Below, piece by piece: positions 34,306 to 46,000 of a stretch of 64,000 bases of DNA; the stretch's first letter is position 1, and every line of letters begins with the position of its first letter. Below the pieces are notes generated by a model that was not told where the DNA came from, ran no database searches, and saw nothing but the letters and a program-made list of their open reading frames with translations. Source of the stretch: Pristionchus mayeri (Eukaryota; Nematoda; Chromadorea; Rhabditida; Neodiplogasteridae); the NCBI GenBank assembly GCA_036245805.1, contig BTRK01000002.1, positions 17,291,067 through 17,355,066 on the forward strand, read 5' to 3'. A program made the translations under genes and the position numbers.

Positions 34306-37300
34306 TCAAAGATCAGAGATGATGGCTGTGCGGTAGTTGGTCACGGTCACCTGAGAAGAGAGAGGAGCTAATTAACATTTTCGAAAAAGCGAATAACCTG
34401 GATGGAATCGGAGTTGATTGCCTCTCCGTCCAACACGATTCTTCTCTTTCCAGGAGTGAGAGATTCGAGACGGAACGATGAGACGTCCACCCACTGAAAG
34501 AGAACAACCATTGATTAGAAGCATGGATCGGATGTTGCTAATTCAGATAGCTTGGTTTGTCTATGCACCCACAAACGTCTTTCAGATAAACCAGTGTAAA
34601 AGGGGCTTTTGAAACTGAAATCCCCCACGCAATACACGATTTCAGAAATTTTTCGTCATCTCAAAAGCACGTATGTTATGGCGAATTGTCAAGGAATGAA
34701 TCACTATCATCGATGAGCCAATTCAGGAAAAACCCGCTCTCTCGTCTCTTCTCCCTCACGAGAGGAGTGGAAAAACCTGTAATGCTAACCTTGAGGAAGT
34801 CCATCTTGAGGTGGTTTCCCTTCTCGAGGGCGATGAGCATCTTGAGTAGACAAGCACGAGAGGGAAGATCACGCTTGCTACAAAGGGGAAGGGAGCTATT
34901 GGAGTGATTATGAAATATTGTAGTATTAGCATCCTAGTATAATATTAGGGCATTTGTTATTACTGCTTTCAATCCTGGTTGTTCATTAGAAGGGAACGAA
35001 TTAGAAAGTGAACTGTGCAAAGAGCAGGAACCGTAGCTTAGAAAGAAGTGGCCTACCGTATGAATGATAGGTAGATCCTCTCATCATCGAGCATCGCCCG
35101 TGGTTGCATCGGACCGTCGTTAGAGATGTGCGAACGGGCCATCTACAAGGGGATTTCGTTACTCAATTCTCGTTGTATCCAATGCTCCCAATGCTCGAAT
35201 TTGTTTTCGCACTTTCGTAGATTTTTTGCACTTTGAGAACATTCAATCAGCGTTATTGCTTTTTTTCGGGTGCACTAGGTTCCTAACTTAAATTACTTTA
35301 TTCGATGAGGAAGAATGATCAGTGAAACGTGACTCGGTGTATTTATAAATGCGAATGAGCCAAACATAGTCACTAATCCTATACTTCTATAATGAAACAG
35401 TATAAAGGGAGGAACATACGGCGTATACTGCAACGAATTCGTCCTCGATGGTAGTCCATCCACTCTCGGGGATTGGCTGGTCGATGGGGGAATTCCCTCG
35501 ATCGAGTGAGCTGTCAACCAGATGTCCTCGTTGCGACTACAGGGGTCAAAGATCAGAATGGGCAAAGATCAAAGACCATCTCACCGAGTTGTAGACGACT
35601 CTGCCCGATCCCTGCGAGATGTGCCCGGTTTGAGGCATGTGCAGTCACGCAACTGGAAAAGAGAAGATCACTATTTATGCTAATACCAGGAGTTTCTGAT
35701 TATTGATCAAAGTAGTGTAATAGAAAATAGAAATGATGTGAGAGGAGGTCAAGAGATCAAAGATCACTCGCCTTCTCAGCTGCGGTTCTTCCGAAGACAT
35801 CGAAAGTCGAACGGGCGACGTCGTCAGAGAGAGTGTGCTCGCGGTACGAGAGACGACCACGGTACGTACGAAGATCTGCAGATCGATAGTGTGATCTACT
35901 CGAAGGGGTATTGTAGCTTGTTTTAGCCTGATGAAAGATCAACTCACTGCAGCATCGAATGAGTGCCCCAAGCACGAATCTGTTCGATCCGAGTGGCTTC
36001 CGCCATCGCTCGCTCTCCACGTCTGCAAGGTTCACATTTTTGATCAATGATCGTTGATCTCTCAACCAAGGAAAGGGGCACAATGAAGAGTAAAGTAGAG
36101 AGGATTGAAGAGATCATTCACTCACCGATATCCGCCATGAGTCCCCATCCGATGGAGAGGAAGGCCGCGTAGTTCGAATCGCGAGTTTGCGCGTGAATCT
36201 GAAGAGGTTATCTTTGATCTTTCACTGACTCGTGAAACGATGATTTTTAGATATGAAATGAGTACTGTCGATAAAATGAATGCTAATGGAAAACATGGCT
36301 AATCTCCATAGAAAATATCTGAAAAAAATGTACCAGATTGACGGGCTGTGCTAGGCAAGTTGCGGAGGTTGCCAATTCGATGGCTTTGTTCGTGAACGAC
36401 GGATTCTTGAGTGGATATCTGGAATACGGTAGCTATTGGCAAGTTCTTTGAATTGTGTCCATTTTTTCACAAGATTTGTAGCTTCGTGAGCTTTTTCGCT
36501 GAGAGAAAAGGGGGAAGAGGGGGAGCCCACGAAGCAAAAGGAAGATCAAAACGCACTTCCTGGCTGCGAATACACTGCTGAGCAGTCCGTTTCCGCTGCC
36601 CGAGGGGATGATGCCGATGGGCAGGACATGCAGCAGCTCCCAGTGATCACGACGATTGAAGAGACCGTTAAGCACCTGCATTTCCGAATTTACCGCCCTG
36701 ATTCCCGCAACTTTGAATTCTCTACACAAAATGATCATTAAAAAAAATTTCGAATCTGGCGGGAATGAGAAAGATTGAAATGGACCTCGAAGACGAGCCC
36801 GTCTCCTGAGAGGATAAGGATGGCATTGAAATTGGCGAGATCCTCGCGAGTCTCCACGAGTCTCTTCGCGTGATCTACACCTTCTGAAATTATTGATTTT
36901 CGAAAATAGTTTTAATTTCGCATCGAACCTGTAATGATCAGTTCGTAATCGATGTGTTTCTTCCGAAGCTCGGGCTCCACTTTCTCCTTGAATGTCTGCA
37001 AGGAACACACATTTACTATAAGTCAACTCTGTATCCTTTTCGTTCTTTCCTCAACTAGTTGTGCTACTGAATTTTGGAAATTCTCGTTTTCAACGTATCA
37101 TTCTCAGGGTTTTGAATGGTTGCGGGAAAAGGCGAAAAACATGGGTCCAAAGGTCGACTGTCTATCAAACGAGAAGTTCGAGATGTTGCTCAAACAGTGC
37201 AAGCCTCTCCCCTTCCCCCGTCGAGTTCACTCGAGAATCGCATCACTCGTTCCGCAACGCTAATCTTTGCCTACTCCGAACACATCGATCAACCCCCCCC

Positions 37301-37515
37301 CCAATTCGCTACACAAACCCCGAGCGAATGTTTGGTGTTCGAGTAAATCCCACTCCCTCAAAATCGGCAATGTGCTTGTACAAGAGGAGAGATTTGGCTA
37401 GATCAAAGCCCATTTCAAAGGGTAAAAACATGAATTCGCAGCTCACTTTGACGCCTTTCATGTAGCCGCTGTTGGGATTGACGAAAATGAGCAATCGTCC
37501 GATGGAGTCACTCAT
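34306..37515 (-). CDS. sphk-1: Sphingosine kinase
   Basis: A minus-strand gene of about twelve exons, from ATG 37515 to TGA 34308-34306. The DAGK-type catalytic domain begins at once: RLLIFVNPNSGYMKGVK (phosphate-binding start), then FKEKVEPELRKKHIDYELII (about 36930-36995), LILSGDGLVFEV (about 36790-36820, the nucleotide-binding SGDG) and GIIPSGSGNGL (about 36580-36620). Next come AAFLSIGWGLMADI (about 36130-36180), RWRKPLGSNRFVLGALIR (about 35960-36010) and DLRTYRGRLSY (about 35840-35875), all typical of sphingosine kinases rather than other diacylglycerol-kinase relatives. The C-terminal lobe includes EDEFVAVYA (about 35420-35450), LLKMLIALEKGNHLKMDFLK (about 34795-34855), RRIVLDGEAI and the end VTVTNYRTAIISDL. 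The enzyme makes sphingosine-1-phosphate at membranes. The short segment around 35584-35646 only stays open if a downstream acceptor and a GC donor are used. The gene symbol rests on family identity. Confidence 0.85.
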
Positions 37516-38508
37516 CTCTGCAAGGAATTCTTTGAGTAAAAGCGATTAGCTCAATGGCTCTTCTTCCCTCCACTATCACCCGTTCCGAGAATGGGTCGAT
37601 CTAAGGCGATTCGAGGGTAACGTCAAGGTGATTATCGTGGTGACGTCTAGATCAACGAGATTTTCAGTGCGAAGGAGTGGAAAGGAGTATCAAATGATAT
37701 GGGAAAGACACCTATAATATTCGACTGTGCGCGTGGCGAAAATTGAGGTCACGATGAGTAAATAGGAAAGAACGAGAGTAGTGAGTGGCAAAGAGCGGAA
37801 GGAATGAGGGAAGGATGAGAGGGAACGAGGGGAAGAAAGGGAGAGAACGATCCCAGCCACAGGTAGAGAGATCGCTCAAATAAGAGTAGAGGGGAACCAA
37901 GCGTGGGAAGAGGGGAAGCCCCCGTGTTTTAGAGTGAGAAAAGTATAGTGATTGTTTCATAAAAAATGATTGGACGAAATGGAACTAGACAAAACCTACT
38001 ATATCGCCATCATTCGCCCAATGCAATCAATCACTACCTACATATCTGATGATTGACGGGAGACAAAAAAGGGAAAAAGGGACAGTGATTCAATCGAAAT
38101 TCGACTACCGAACGAGTGCGAGAATGGTGCGCATCGCGAAAGTTAGGGGGGGGGGGGGATTTCGTCAAGATCGAAGATTGGGAGAGATAATCCTTGCACG
38201 CTCTGATTCCTTTTGGAGGCAAGGCCAAGGGGGAAAAGAGACTACACTGCATGCCAATGGGGAAAGAGAGAGAGAGAAAGGAGGGGCTCATATCAGTGCC
38301 TTCGAAGACAATGGGTGAGAACTCAATAAATTGAGGAATGCCGATATCTGATTCAGTTTCTGCGCTGATAGACGCATTTGCGGGGGCAATTCAACGTGAA
38401 TCACAACTTCCGATTATTAAAAGAGGGAAAACAGCTCACTTCGATGTGTCCAGTCGCCCTGAGCGAGACAGTGAGAGAGCATCTGAATGGAAGGAATGAA
38501 GGAGGGTA
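37516..38508. other. Intergenic region upstream of sphingosine kinase
   Basis: Purine-rich stretches (37740-37900) and a G run of about 14 at 38144-38158 are visible. No exon or TATA box is convincingly seen. Confidence 0.5.
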
Positions 38509-38569
38509 CCCCCAATTGGGCGTATTCGGCATTTTTTGAATCACTTTCACGTATGTTTCAAGTGAACTA

Positions 38570-39817
38570 TTAGGTTGAACAGAAAGTCTTTATAAACTTT
38601 TTAATTCCCTTCTTCTGACAATAAAGCACAAGAGCAAAATCAAACATATGCACCATTGTTATCTACGACAAATCTCCAACGTTCAGGCAACTTATGGATT
38701 CCCTCCTTATAGAACCCATCTCGGCGCGAATTAAAATATTGCTTGAGTGCGGCCTCGATCGCCCCACGGGAAGTGAAGGATCTCTGATCGAAATGACGGG
38801 TCAGATCCGAGAACAACCAATAATGCGAAGGGGCCAAGTCAGGAGAATACGGTGGATGAGGGAGAATCATCCAGCCATATTTGGACAGCTCCTGCTTGAC
38901 CTGCCGTGCAACATGGGGTCGGGCGTTATCGTGTTGATAGTACACTTTCTTGCCGTTCAGGGGAGATTGTGCGACTTTCTTCTTGAGATTCTGTAGTTGT
39001 TTCGTGTAGACGTCTCCAGTAATTGTCCGCCCCTCAGGTAGGAGTTCCCAGAAAATCGGGCCATCCACTCCCCACCAGACAGAGAGCAAGATTTTCTTGG
39101 GGTGATGATCAGGCTTTGCGACGTCCTGTGGGGTCTCATTGGCATCCACCCACTGTGCCCTCCTATGGTGATTCTCATAGTAGACCCACTTCTTGTCCCC
39201 TGTTATGAGACGGTCCAACATCGATCTCCAGCGTGAAGAGTGAGTAGAGAAAGGGAATCGTCAACTCGGTGGTCAAGCTGGTCTTGGGTCAATTCGTGGG
39301 GTATGAAACGGCCTAGCTTCTTCTTCTTGCCAATGGAGACCAAACCATTTACGATGGTGCCTTGCGATACCCCAAGTGTGGATGCCATGTCGCGGGTGCT
39401 TTGGAAGGGATCCGATTCCACTACGATCCGTAGTGCATCCAAATCCAACTCGGGTGGCCTCCCAGACCGGTCACGATCATCCATGGAAAAGTCCCCCTTC
39501 TCGAAGCGTTGCTACCAATTGCGTATGGTCTGGTAGTGAGGGGCATATGACTCGTAGACTTCAGCCAACTGACGTTCCGATTTTCATTGTAGTGTGAGAG
39601 AGGAATAAGAATAACAGAACGTTGCGGATGTGCAAGGCCGTGGGAACAAACATCGTGGTCTTACTAGTGGCAGAATGAAAAGAGTGGAATGGGAGGTTTT
39701 TGACCACATAGTCCCTTTGTCATGTGTTATTCACTAGAGGCGAGGGAACACCAAAGGTCTCCTGCACTGAGCAGTGATCGAGCAAAACAGTTTATAAAGA
39801 CTTTCTGTTCAACCTAA
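38570..39817 (-). mobile_element. Mariner element, 1.25 kb, with TIRs and TA duplication
   Basis: The terminal repeat TTAGGTTGAACAGAAAGTC is mirrored at the right end, and TA flanks both sides (38568-38569 and 39818-39819). The length and the TTAGGTTG start are typical of mariner-family Tc1/mariner elements. The transposase gene inside reads on the minus strand and is broken. Confidence 0.9.
38640..39655 (-). pseudogene. Mariner transposase pseudogene
   Basis: Read 3' to 5' on the plus strand, the ORF begins near 39655 (MFVPTALHIRNVLLF). It carries the helix-turn-helix region (QLAEVYESYAPHYQTIRNW, a TAG stop near 39510, then QRFEKGDF and RSGRPPELDLDAL). A frame change occurs near 39225, after LGRFIPHELTQDQLDHRVD. 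The catalytic half is open from 39221 to 38640: LITGDKKWVYYE (first Asp), YYQHDNARPHVARQ (second Asp) and PPYSPDLAPSHYWLF. In mariners the third catalytic Asp sits in APSDYH; here it is His. A stop, a frameshift and a lost catalytic residue make the enzyme inactive. Confidence 0.85.
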
Positions 39818-39894
39818 TATATAGTTGAAATATACAGCACACTTGAAACATATCTGAAAATGATTTTGAAAATGCCCAATACGCCCAATTGGGG

Positions 39895-40850
39895 AACCAT
39901 GGAATGAAGAGGAGAAGGGAACGGAGGGAGGGTGAGGGGGAGGGGGCGAGTTTTGGAATCACAAGAGTGACTAGAATAGCAGACAGTGACGTCGAAACAT
40001 GCAAATACTGAAAGTGCGCTGATACTCTCCCATGAAATATTGGAATATCGTCCTATTCCATGATAATAAGCAACTGCTCTAGCATGCAAATGCTTTCCGT
40101 AGTCAGAAAAGGGAAGGATTCTGAAGGAGTCTTGAAAAAGGGAGCGAATCTGTCACGTAACCCAGGGAAACATCGGGGGCAGAATCTAAGGAGGGGAGGG
40201 GGAGAGGATGGGGGAAGTTGGGATGTGTCGTTAGTGGATACGAGTCTTCCTGATAGGATCATGCAATACTCACAAGAGAGTAAAGGACCAAAATCATCTT
40301 AGAACCTGTTCGTTTCGTGCGTTCTTATAGGAACTAACATTTCGAAATGCCCATTTTACACTCTCAAGAAGAGAAAATAAGGCCAATAGAGTGAGTCAAG
40401 CTACACACTCGAACGAAGGTAGAAAATTCCCTCACCCTTCTGGAAGATTTGGTCGATTCGTCGTCTGACGACCGCGCGATTCCATTCATTGTGACGAGAA
40501 TGAAGAGGGAAGAGAACGATTGGAATGAGAGGACGGAGTAAACAAGGAAAGGACGAATGCAAAATGAGTGGAAGGGAGGGTTTGCTTCTCCGAGTGCGTA
40601 ACCAGAGTCGACTGACCCATAGCGTCTTCGTGTTTTATGGTGGCCAAATGAGATAACGATGACAGTCGTGGGAAAGTCGAGTGATAGAGGCGTTCTGGAA
40701 AAATGAAGTGTAGGATGGCGCGCATCAATGTTGTGGAATCACTTATTCGAAGAGAAGAAGAGATCATCTGCAGTTAGTCGTTCTCATGTGCAGCATCTGC
40801 TCATTCTCCCAGTGAGTTGGGCGGGCCAGAAGTTGCGCTAACTAGTGATA
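39895..40850. other. Intergenic region
   Basis: Mixed sequence with purine-rich stretches at 39900-39950 and 40190-40220. Short open stretches on both strands lack splice support or recognisable motifs. Confidence 0.4.
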
Positions 40851-41523
40851 AGGAGTTGGAAAAGTGCCAAAAAATGATGCCCAATGAATAAGATGACGTT
40901 AGAAAGCAGCATCGGCTCCATCTGGAAAAGTAGAATAAATCTCACCTTCTTGAACAGGCACTAAGGGAAGATCAAAGTGATAGTTGTAGCCTCGTCATAG
41001 ATGAGATGCTCCCTCCCTGCACTACAGATTGAAGTTTTTCAGAGCGACGCTCCTGTTCGTTTGCTTCCGATTCTTATAGCTACTTTTTGAGATTTTCAGT
41101 GTCGCGATGAGCGACTGCGATAATATCATAGGTACAATGGAGAGAAAAAAGTGAATAGCTAGATATCGACCGTTAATATTTTGTCTTGTCTAGAACGAGG
41201 GAGTGGAAAGGTCAATTCTCCACTGATTCATGTGCATCATCGAAATTAGGAAGACGTCATTTACGATGAATCTGACAAACTGGTTCGAAGATCCTACCCA
41301 TGAATGACCAATTTCTTCCCGGTGAGGAAATGATTATCTGCCACTTAATCTAACATCTTCATATTCGAGATTACAACGAAAGGAATCCGTTACCAAGACA
41401 ATCACGGAGGAGTCAGTTCAGAAAGCTGAAGAGCCGGCATCAGAGCCAACCCCATCCGTTTCTGCGACTTCTGAGTTCATATTCTCTGTGGTGTCGATTC
41501 TCGTCGTATCTCTTTATATGTGA
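40851..41523 (+). pseudogene. Possible decayed gene: coiled-coil-like frame and a tail-anchor-like exon
   Basis: One plus-strand frame from 40851 to about 41030 reads ELEKCQKMMPNE, DDVRKQHRLHLEK and ALREDQSDSCSLVIDEML, interrupted by three stops, as if a charged helical region had decayed. Separately, 41370-41523 reads KESVTKTITEESVQKAEEP, SEPTPSVSATS and then the hydrophobic FIFSVVSILVVSLYM to a stop, like the end of a tail-anchored membrane protein. Its acceptor would be TTCGAG, which is poor. The two parts need not belong together. No family is recognised. Confidence 0.25.
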
Positions 41524-41964
41524 ACAAGCAACATATCATAAATTGATGCAGATAAATTGGACTATTGATGAAATAATGGAATTTCGTGATTCGTCGGGGA
41601 TGTAGAATATCCCGAAGTCATGAGATGCATACTAAACGCCACGATAACTTTGTCTCCAGGTGCTCAATCTTTGTCAATACATTTGATCCCAGGATGAATA
41701 ATAACTCGATTTTCCCATTCAATTTATTGTAAACTATGATCCTTCCAAAGAGGGGCAAAAAGTGGTCGGAGACCCGAATGGGTAGAGGCCTTTCTTATTG
41801 TAAGGGAAGAAGGCGATAATAGCCCACTGTTATGTGTGCTGTCGATTGATGTGATGGGTCGAGGGAGAAGAGAGAGCCCCTATTAGGAACGAACTATTAG
41901 AGGGAGAAGGGATTGCCCCTCCTCTTGATGGATAGACTGCCTTAGTTCGCAGTTCCCTTCCACC

Positions 41965-42723
41965 ATGGCCGATGCACAGGTAGGTCACTTCTCAGTCCAT
42001 GAATCGGGACTGTACCATTTTAGAACTTTTTGTTTAACTCAGTGATGAATTTGGAACACTTTATTTTTCACCCTCTGTAGAGTTCTAAAATTCCCAGTTC
42101 TAAAATGATACAGCCCCCTCCGAACCATCCGTTTCCCACTTCAGAGTTCAAGCACCACTCAGCCATCCTTCAGCATCGATGGAATATTGCAGCCACAAAG
42201 TTAGAACATGTTTTATTACATTTTCGACGAAATAATCGATTTCATTCCTAAACTTCTAAGGTATCGATCAGTCAGAAGACGTCCCCCAAGAGAAGAAACG
42301 ACGCATTCGAACGTCTTTCACTCAACTGCAGTTGGTAGTGCTCGAAGGTACGAATTCCCCGATCCTTCTTCGCTCAATATTCGATGAGTGTCATTCAAAT
42401 GGATGAGATAATGGATTAGACTCATCAGAAGCCTTCCTCCGTCAACAGTACATGATCAAGGCAGAGAGAATCAGGCTGGCCGATAGTCTCGGACTAAATC
42501 AGCTCCAGGTCAAGCTCACTTTCAATCATCTTTAAAAAACACTATTCACGGGAAGCATTACTGAGCTGAGTAATATTGATCATAATTCTGTTTCATGAAA
42601 GCCTTCAGTGCGATCAATTTCCAGGTGAAGATTTGGTTTCAAAACCGTCGAATTCGTTGGAGGAAAGAGCAGAGAGAAATGATGAGAACGATCGCCATTC
42701 ACTCATCCAACAATATTCAGTGA
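41965..42723 (+). CDS. Compact Not-like homeobox protein with eh1 motif, 111 aa
   Basis: Exons are 41965-41979, 42145-42199, 42261-42347, 42429-42508 and 42625-42723, totalling 336 bases in frame to TGA. The N-terminus is MADAQ, then QPSFSIDGILQPQ, an engrailed-homology-1 motif (FSIDxIL) that recruits Groucho-type corepressors. The homeodomain starts at KKRRIRTSFTQLQLVVLEEAF. Helix 2 follows with LRQQYMIKAERIRLADSLGL, and recognition helix 3 is VKIWFQNRRIRWRKEQ. QQYM and NRRI(K/R)WRK are typical of the Not (NOTO) class; Vax/Emx classes are alternatives. The acceptor at 42428 was chosen because it gives the standard 60-residue homeodomain; one seven bases upstream also has AG but adds residues. 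The protein is little more than eh1 plus homeodomain, so a transcriptional repressor is inferred. Confidence 0.85.
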
Positions 42724-43005
42724 CCTTTAACCCAAAGACAATGATAAAGTATTCAATTGTTTCAATATTATCAAGAAGTATTTGAACTAGATAGTTATCG
42801 AATCGCAACTAACGATTGAGTTTCTCTTCAGAACATGGTCGAATGATGTAACGAAAACTTCAAGTTATGACTTTATTTCGTGCTTCTCGATATCCATACA
42901 AAAGAGACACGTTGTTTTGTTATATGGTGCCCATGAATCGCAAATGATAGATGAGTGTTGAGGGGCACAGAAAGAGGGATTATCGAGTGGGCGGGGCTAG
43001 CTCGG
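42724..43005. other. Short intergenic region
   Basis: This is the 3' flank of two convergent genes. Nothing is recognised. Confidence 0.5.
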
Positions 43006-46000
43006 CTAGGGGAGTATTTCGAAGAGAGTCTCGGTCTCTTCCATGTTGAGGTGGGCCTCGCGAGTCCACAGCACGAAACTGTCATCTTCCTGAAAATTTT
43101 CGATAGTCTAACTCACTTCCACGCAACCTATTCGCTTTTTTGTATTGATATAGCAAGAAAAAACAATATTCTTTCTGAAAGGAGACAAAAGTAAGCCAAG
43201 TGCGTAGAGATTACTGATAGGCACGGAGGATAAATAGGATTATCGCATCCTATTTTTTTCCTTTCTTTCGACGAACGGTGCAAAGACGAATCTTACATGC
43301 ATGAACTTGATGATTGCCTCGAGTCTCTCTTTGAGGGGAGCATCGAGGGAGAGATGGTGAAGGCCCTTGAATAAGCACGATAAGTAATGATTAGCAAGAA
43401 GCAAACAATTAATATACCTTGACAATAATGGAGAGAAGACGGGACGCATTCGACTGTGGTTCACCGAGCACCGTTTGATTGTCGGTCTGCGATGCAGGGA
43501 TTCAGGAAGCATGGTGCACCTCTAGTATCTACTATCCTAGATCCAGAGTGGAAGAGGGCGAATGTTTACTACTCTGCCAATTCAGCATTTCGCTGGTGAC
43601 CACTGAATCCCACCTCGATGAGATCTGCGAGGTATTCGTAAGCGATGTGGCCTGGCTCGGAGTCCTGAGTGATCGGCAGCCATTCGACGAGACGACACTG
43701 CAGCTGCAAGTGAACGAGTGACTGGGGAGTCTAAAAATGCTTGCATCTTAGCTCGCGATTCCTTTTGTTTATCAATTTGCTGTCCTGAAATGGAGAGAAA
43801 CTATGCTATTTGGTGAGATCAGTTTCCCTCGGATTGCAGTAGAGAATGATTTCGGGTGAAGATAAATTGCTGACCAGATACTTTCGCTGTGTGCCGACAG
43901 CGCAGTACTTGAGGATGGCACACATTGCGCCCAGCGCATTCTCGGTGGCTAATGCGAGGCCGTCAGTAGCGCGGGCGTCCGCACGCGTGAGCTGCGCGTA
44001 GAGGGCGTCGACCGAACGCGTCGCAGCAGACATCCAGACAATGTTGTTGCTCATCTGAATTAGAGCGAGTCTAGAGTGGATGATAACAGCAGGATTCAAG
44101 TCGAATACTACAAGAGAAGGTGATTGAAATTTTACTTATTCAATGCACGTCAGTAAACGATTAAATAGCAGTGGATCCTAGACTCACAGCCATGTAGGCA
44201 TATCCAATTGCCGCGTACGCGCGCACGTTCGCGTCATCGTAGTCGAGAGAGAGGAGAGACAGCAATTGAGTGCGATAAGTAAGGGCGAACTGGAATCAGT
44301 GTTTTCTCTCAATGATGCTTGTAAATAATTTTGCGTTATTTGAAAGTTAAAAATTCGAAAATTTTCAAATGAATAAAATAACATTACGTCAGGAGCATAT
44401 TTGATGAGATAGCCTGCGATGCGTACTGCCCAGTCCTTCTCATCGATCACGTCGTTGAGCGAGAAGACGATGGGCATCACTGGAGAGAGTGTCGGACAGA
44501 ATATAACACCCAGGGTCTGAGAAGGAAATTAGGAGCTGTGTAGGCAATCTGAAATAGTTTGGTTATGCCATAACTCACCTTGAAGAGTGCTCCGATGAGG
44601 TTTGTGAGTCGAAGCAGAGCCGCAGTTGATGAGTCTCCCTAGAAAGAAGAGGGATGCAAGAGTTGAATAGATACAACAGTCTATCTCACCTGAGCATCCC
44701 TCAACTCCTCTTCCAATTGCACCCTCAGCACTACTCCCAGATCGTTGACCTCTCCCACACTTAGGCCCTGAATTTATTTATGAAATAGAAAAATTCCATT
44801 TTACCATTGTTAATTCTCATTGATTGCACTTACTCCCTATTGATTAACTCATACCCAAATTCGACATCAATGCAATCATCATAATTTCACAGACCTCCTT
44901 GCCCAGTGTCAGTACGCACTCTCGAAGGCGCTCGATGATGAAGTGGGTGACTTCTCTGCTGGTATCCTCCTCGATCACATTCTTCATCACTTCATCACTG
45001 CCCATTGAGGCACCCAGAGACTACGCATTGCATTCACTCCACCACGGGAGACCAGGGAGAGGAGGGAGGAGCATACCTCGGCGGCGGCCTCGACCAGATT
45101 GATGCCTGAACAACATCTAATTAGATTATTGATTATGTACTCGTTACATATCATTCTGTCAACACGATAATACGCCGTAAGGAGATAAAGATGAAGATTA
45201 GTCGTCTAAACACGGATCGTCAGGGACAAAAGTAAGCGCCAATATGCCCACTTCACTATCCTCGAGGGTTAAAATTAGCCGAATTTCGATTTAACTTAGA
45301 TTAATCGTAGATATGGAGAATTTAAACAGAATATTCCAGTACCATCGGGCAGTTTCTGCAGCTTCAAATTGTGTATGATGAGAGTTGAGATCTCCACTGC
45401 ATGAGGAGCAACTTCGTCTGAAAAATATGATTTCTTTTGGTTGATAAAAGAGGAGTAGTGTATGGTGTACATACAATAGAAGGGATGTTGTTATGCAGAT
45501 TATTAACTGTGATGTACTCATGAAGAACCGTTTATTAATTACCTGGATATTTCTCGATGACGAGCTGAATCATTCTGCAGACTCCTTCTCGAATTGCACA
45601 GACCTTCTTCGGATCTGAATACCAAGCTAGACTTATATTTTTGATTGTTTTAGGTCTGAATTTTGAATCTCAATTTATTGAAATCTTGCGCAATCCGAAG
45701 AAATGATTTAGAAGAATTGAGTTGAACTAACCATCGATCGGACTGCGGAGTATACGCATCATCGTACGGATAACGGCCCTCGCGAGTGGAGCTGAGGGGG
45801 CGGCGTCCATTTCCCGACACAGGAAGAAGGCGTGGTTGAATAATTCAGGGAAGAGACCATGGGAGAGAGGAAGTGACTCGAGAAGAGGCACGACGCCATA
45901 GAGCACCTCAAATCGAACGTATCGTATTTGAGATAAATTTCTGTTTTTCAGAGCTTCGAAATGCTATTCCGATGTGAGAATTAGGAATCATGAATGAGGT

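Larger units (their letters stand above)
38509..39894. mobile_element. Palindromic MITE split by a mariner insertion
   Basis: CCCCAATTGGGCGTATT at 38509 is mirrored by the sequence ending at 39894, and similarity continues inward to ATGTTTCAAGTG on both sides. Removing 38570-39817 leaves a palindrome of roughly 135 bp, so the mariner landed near its centre. Confidence 0.75.

Noticed and set aside
36433..37026. A 197-residue minus-strand ORF
   Set aside because: It reads through introns in the wrong frame. The real sphingosine kinase exons lie inside it in another frame.
39240..39597. Plus-strand ORFs across the mariner
   Set aside because: They are antisense shadows of the transposase pseudogene.
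41521..41600. An alternative open frame continuing past 41523
   Set aside because: It would need an unusual phase-1 join from a tiny upstream exon and has no protein-like character.
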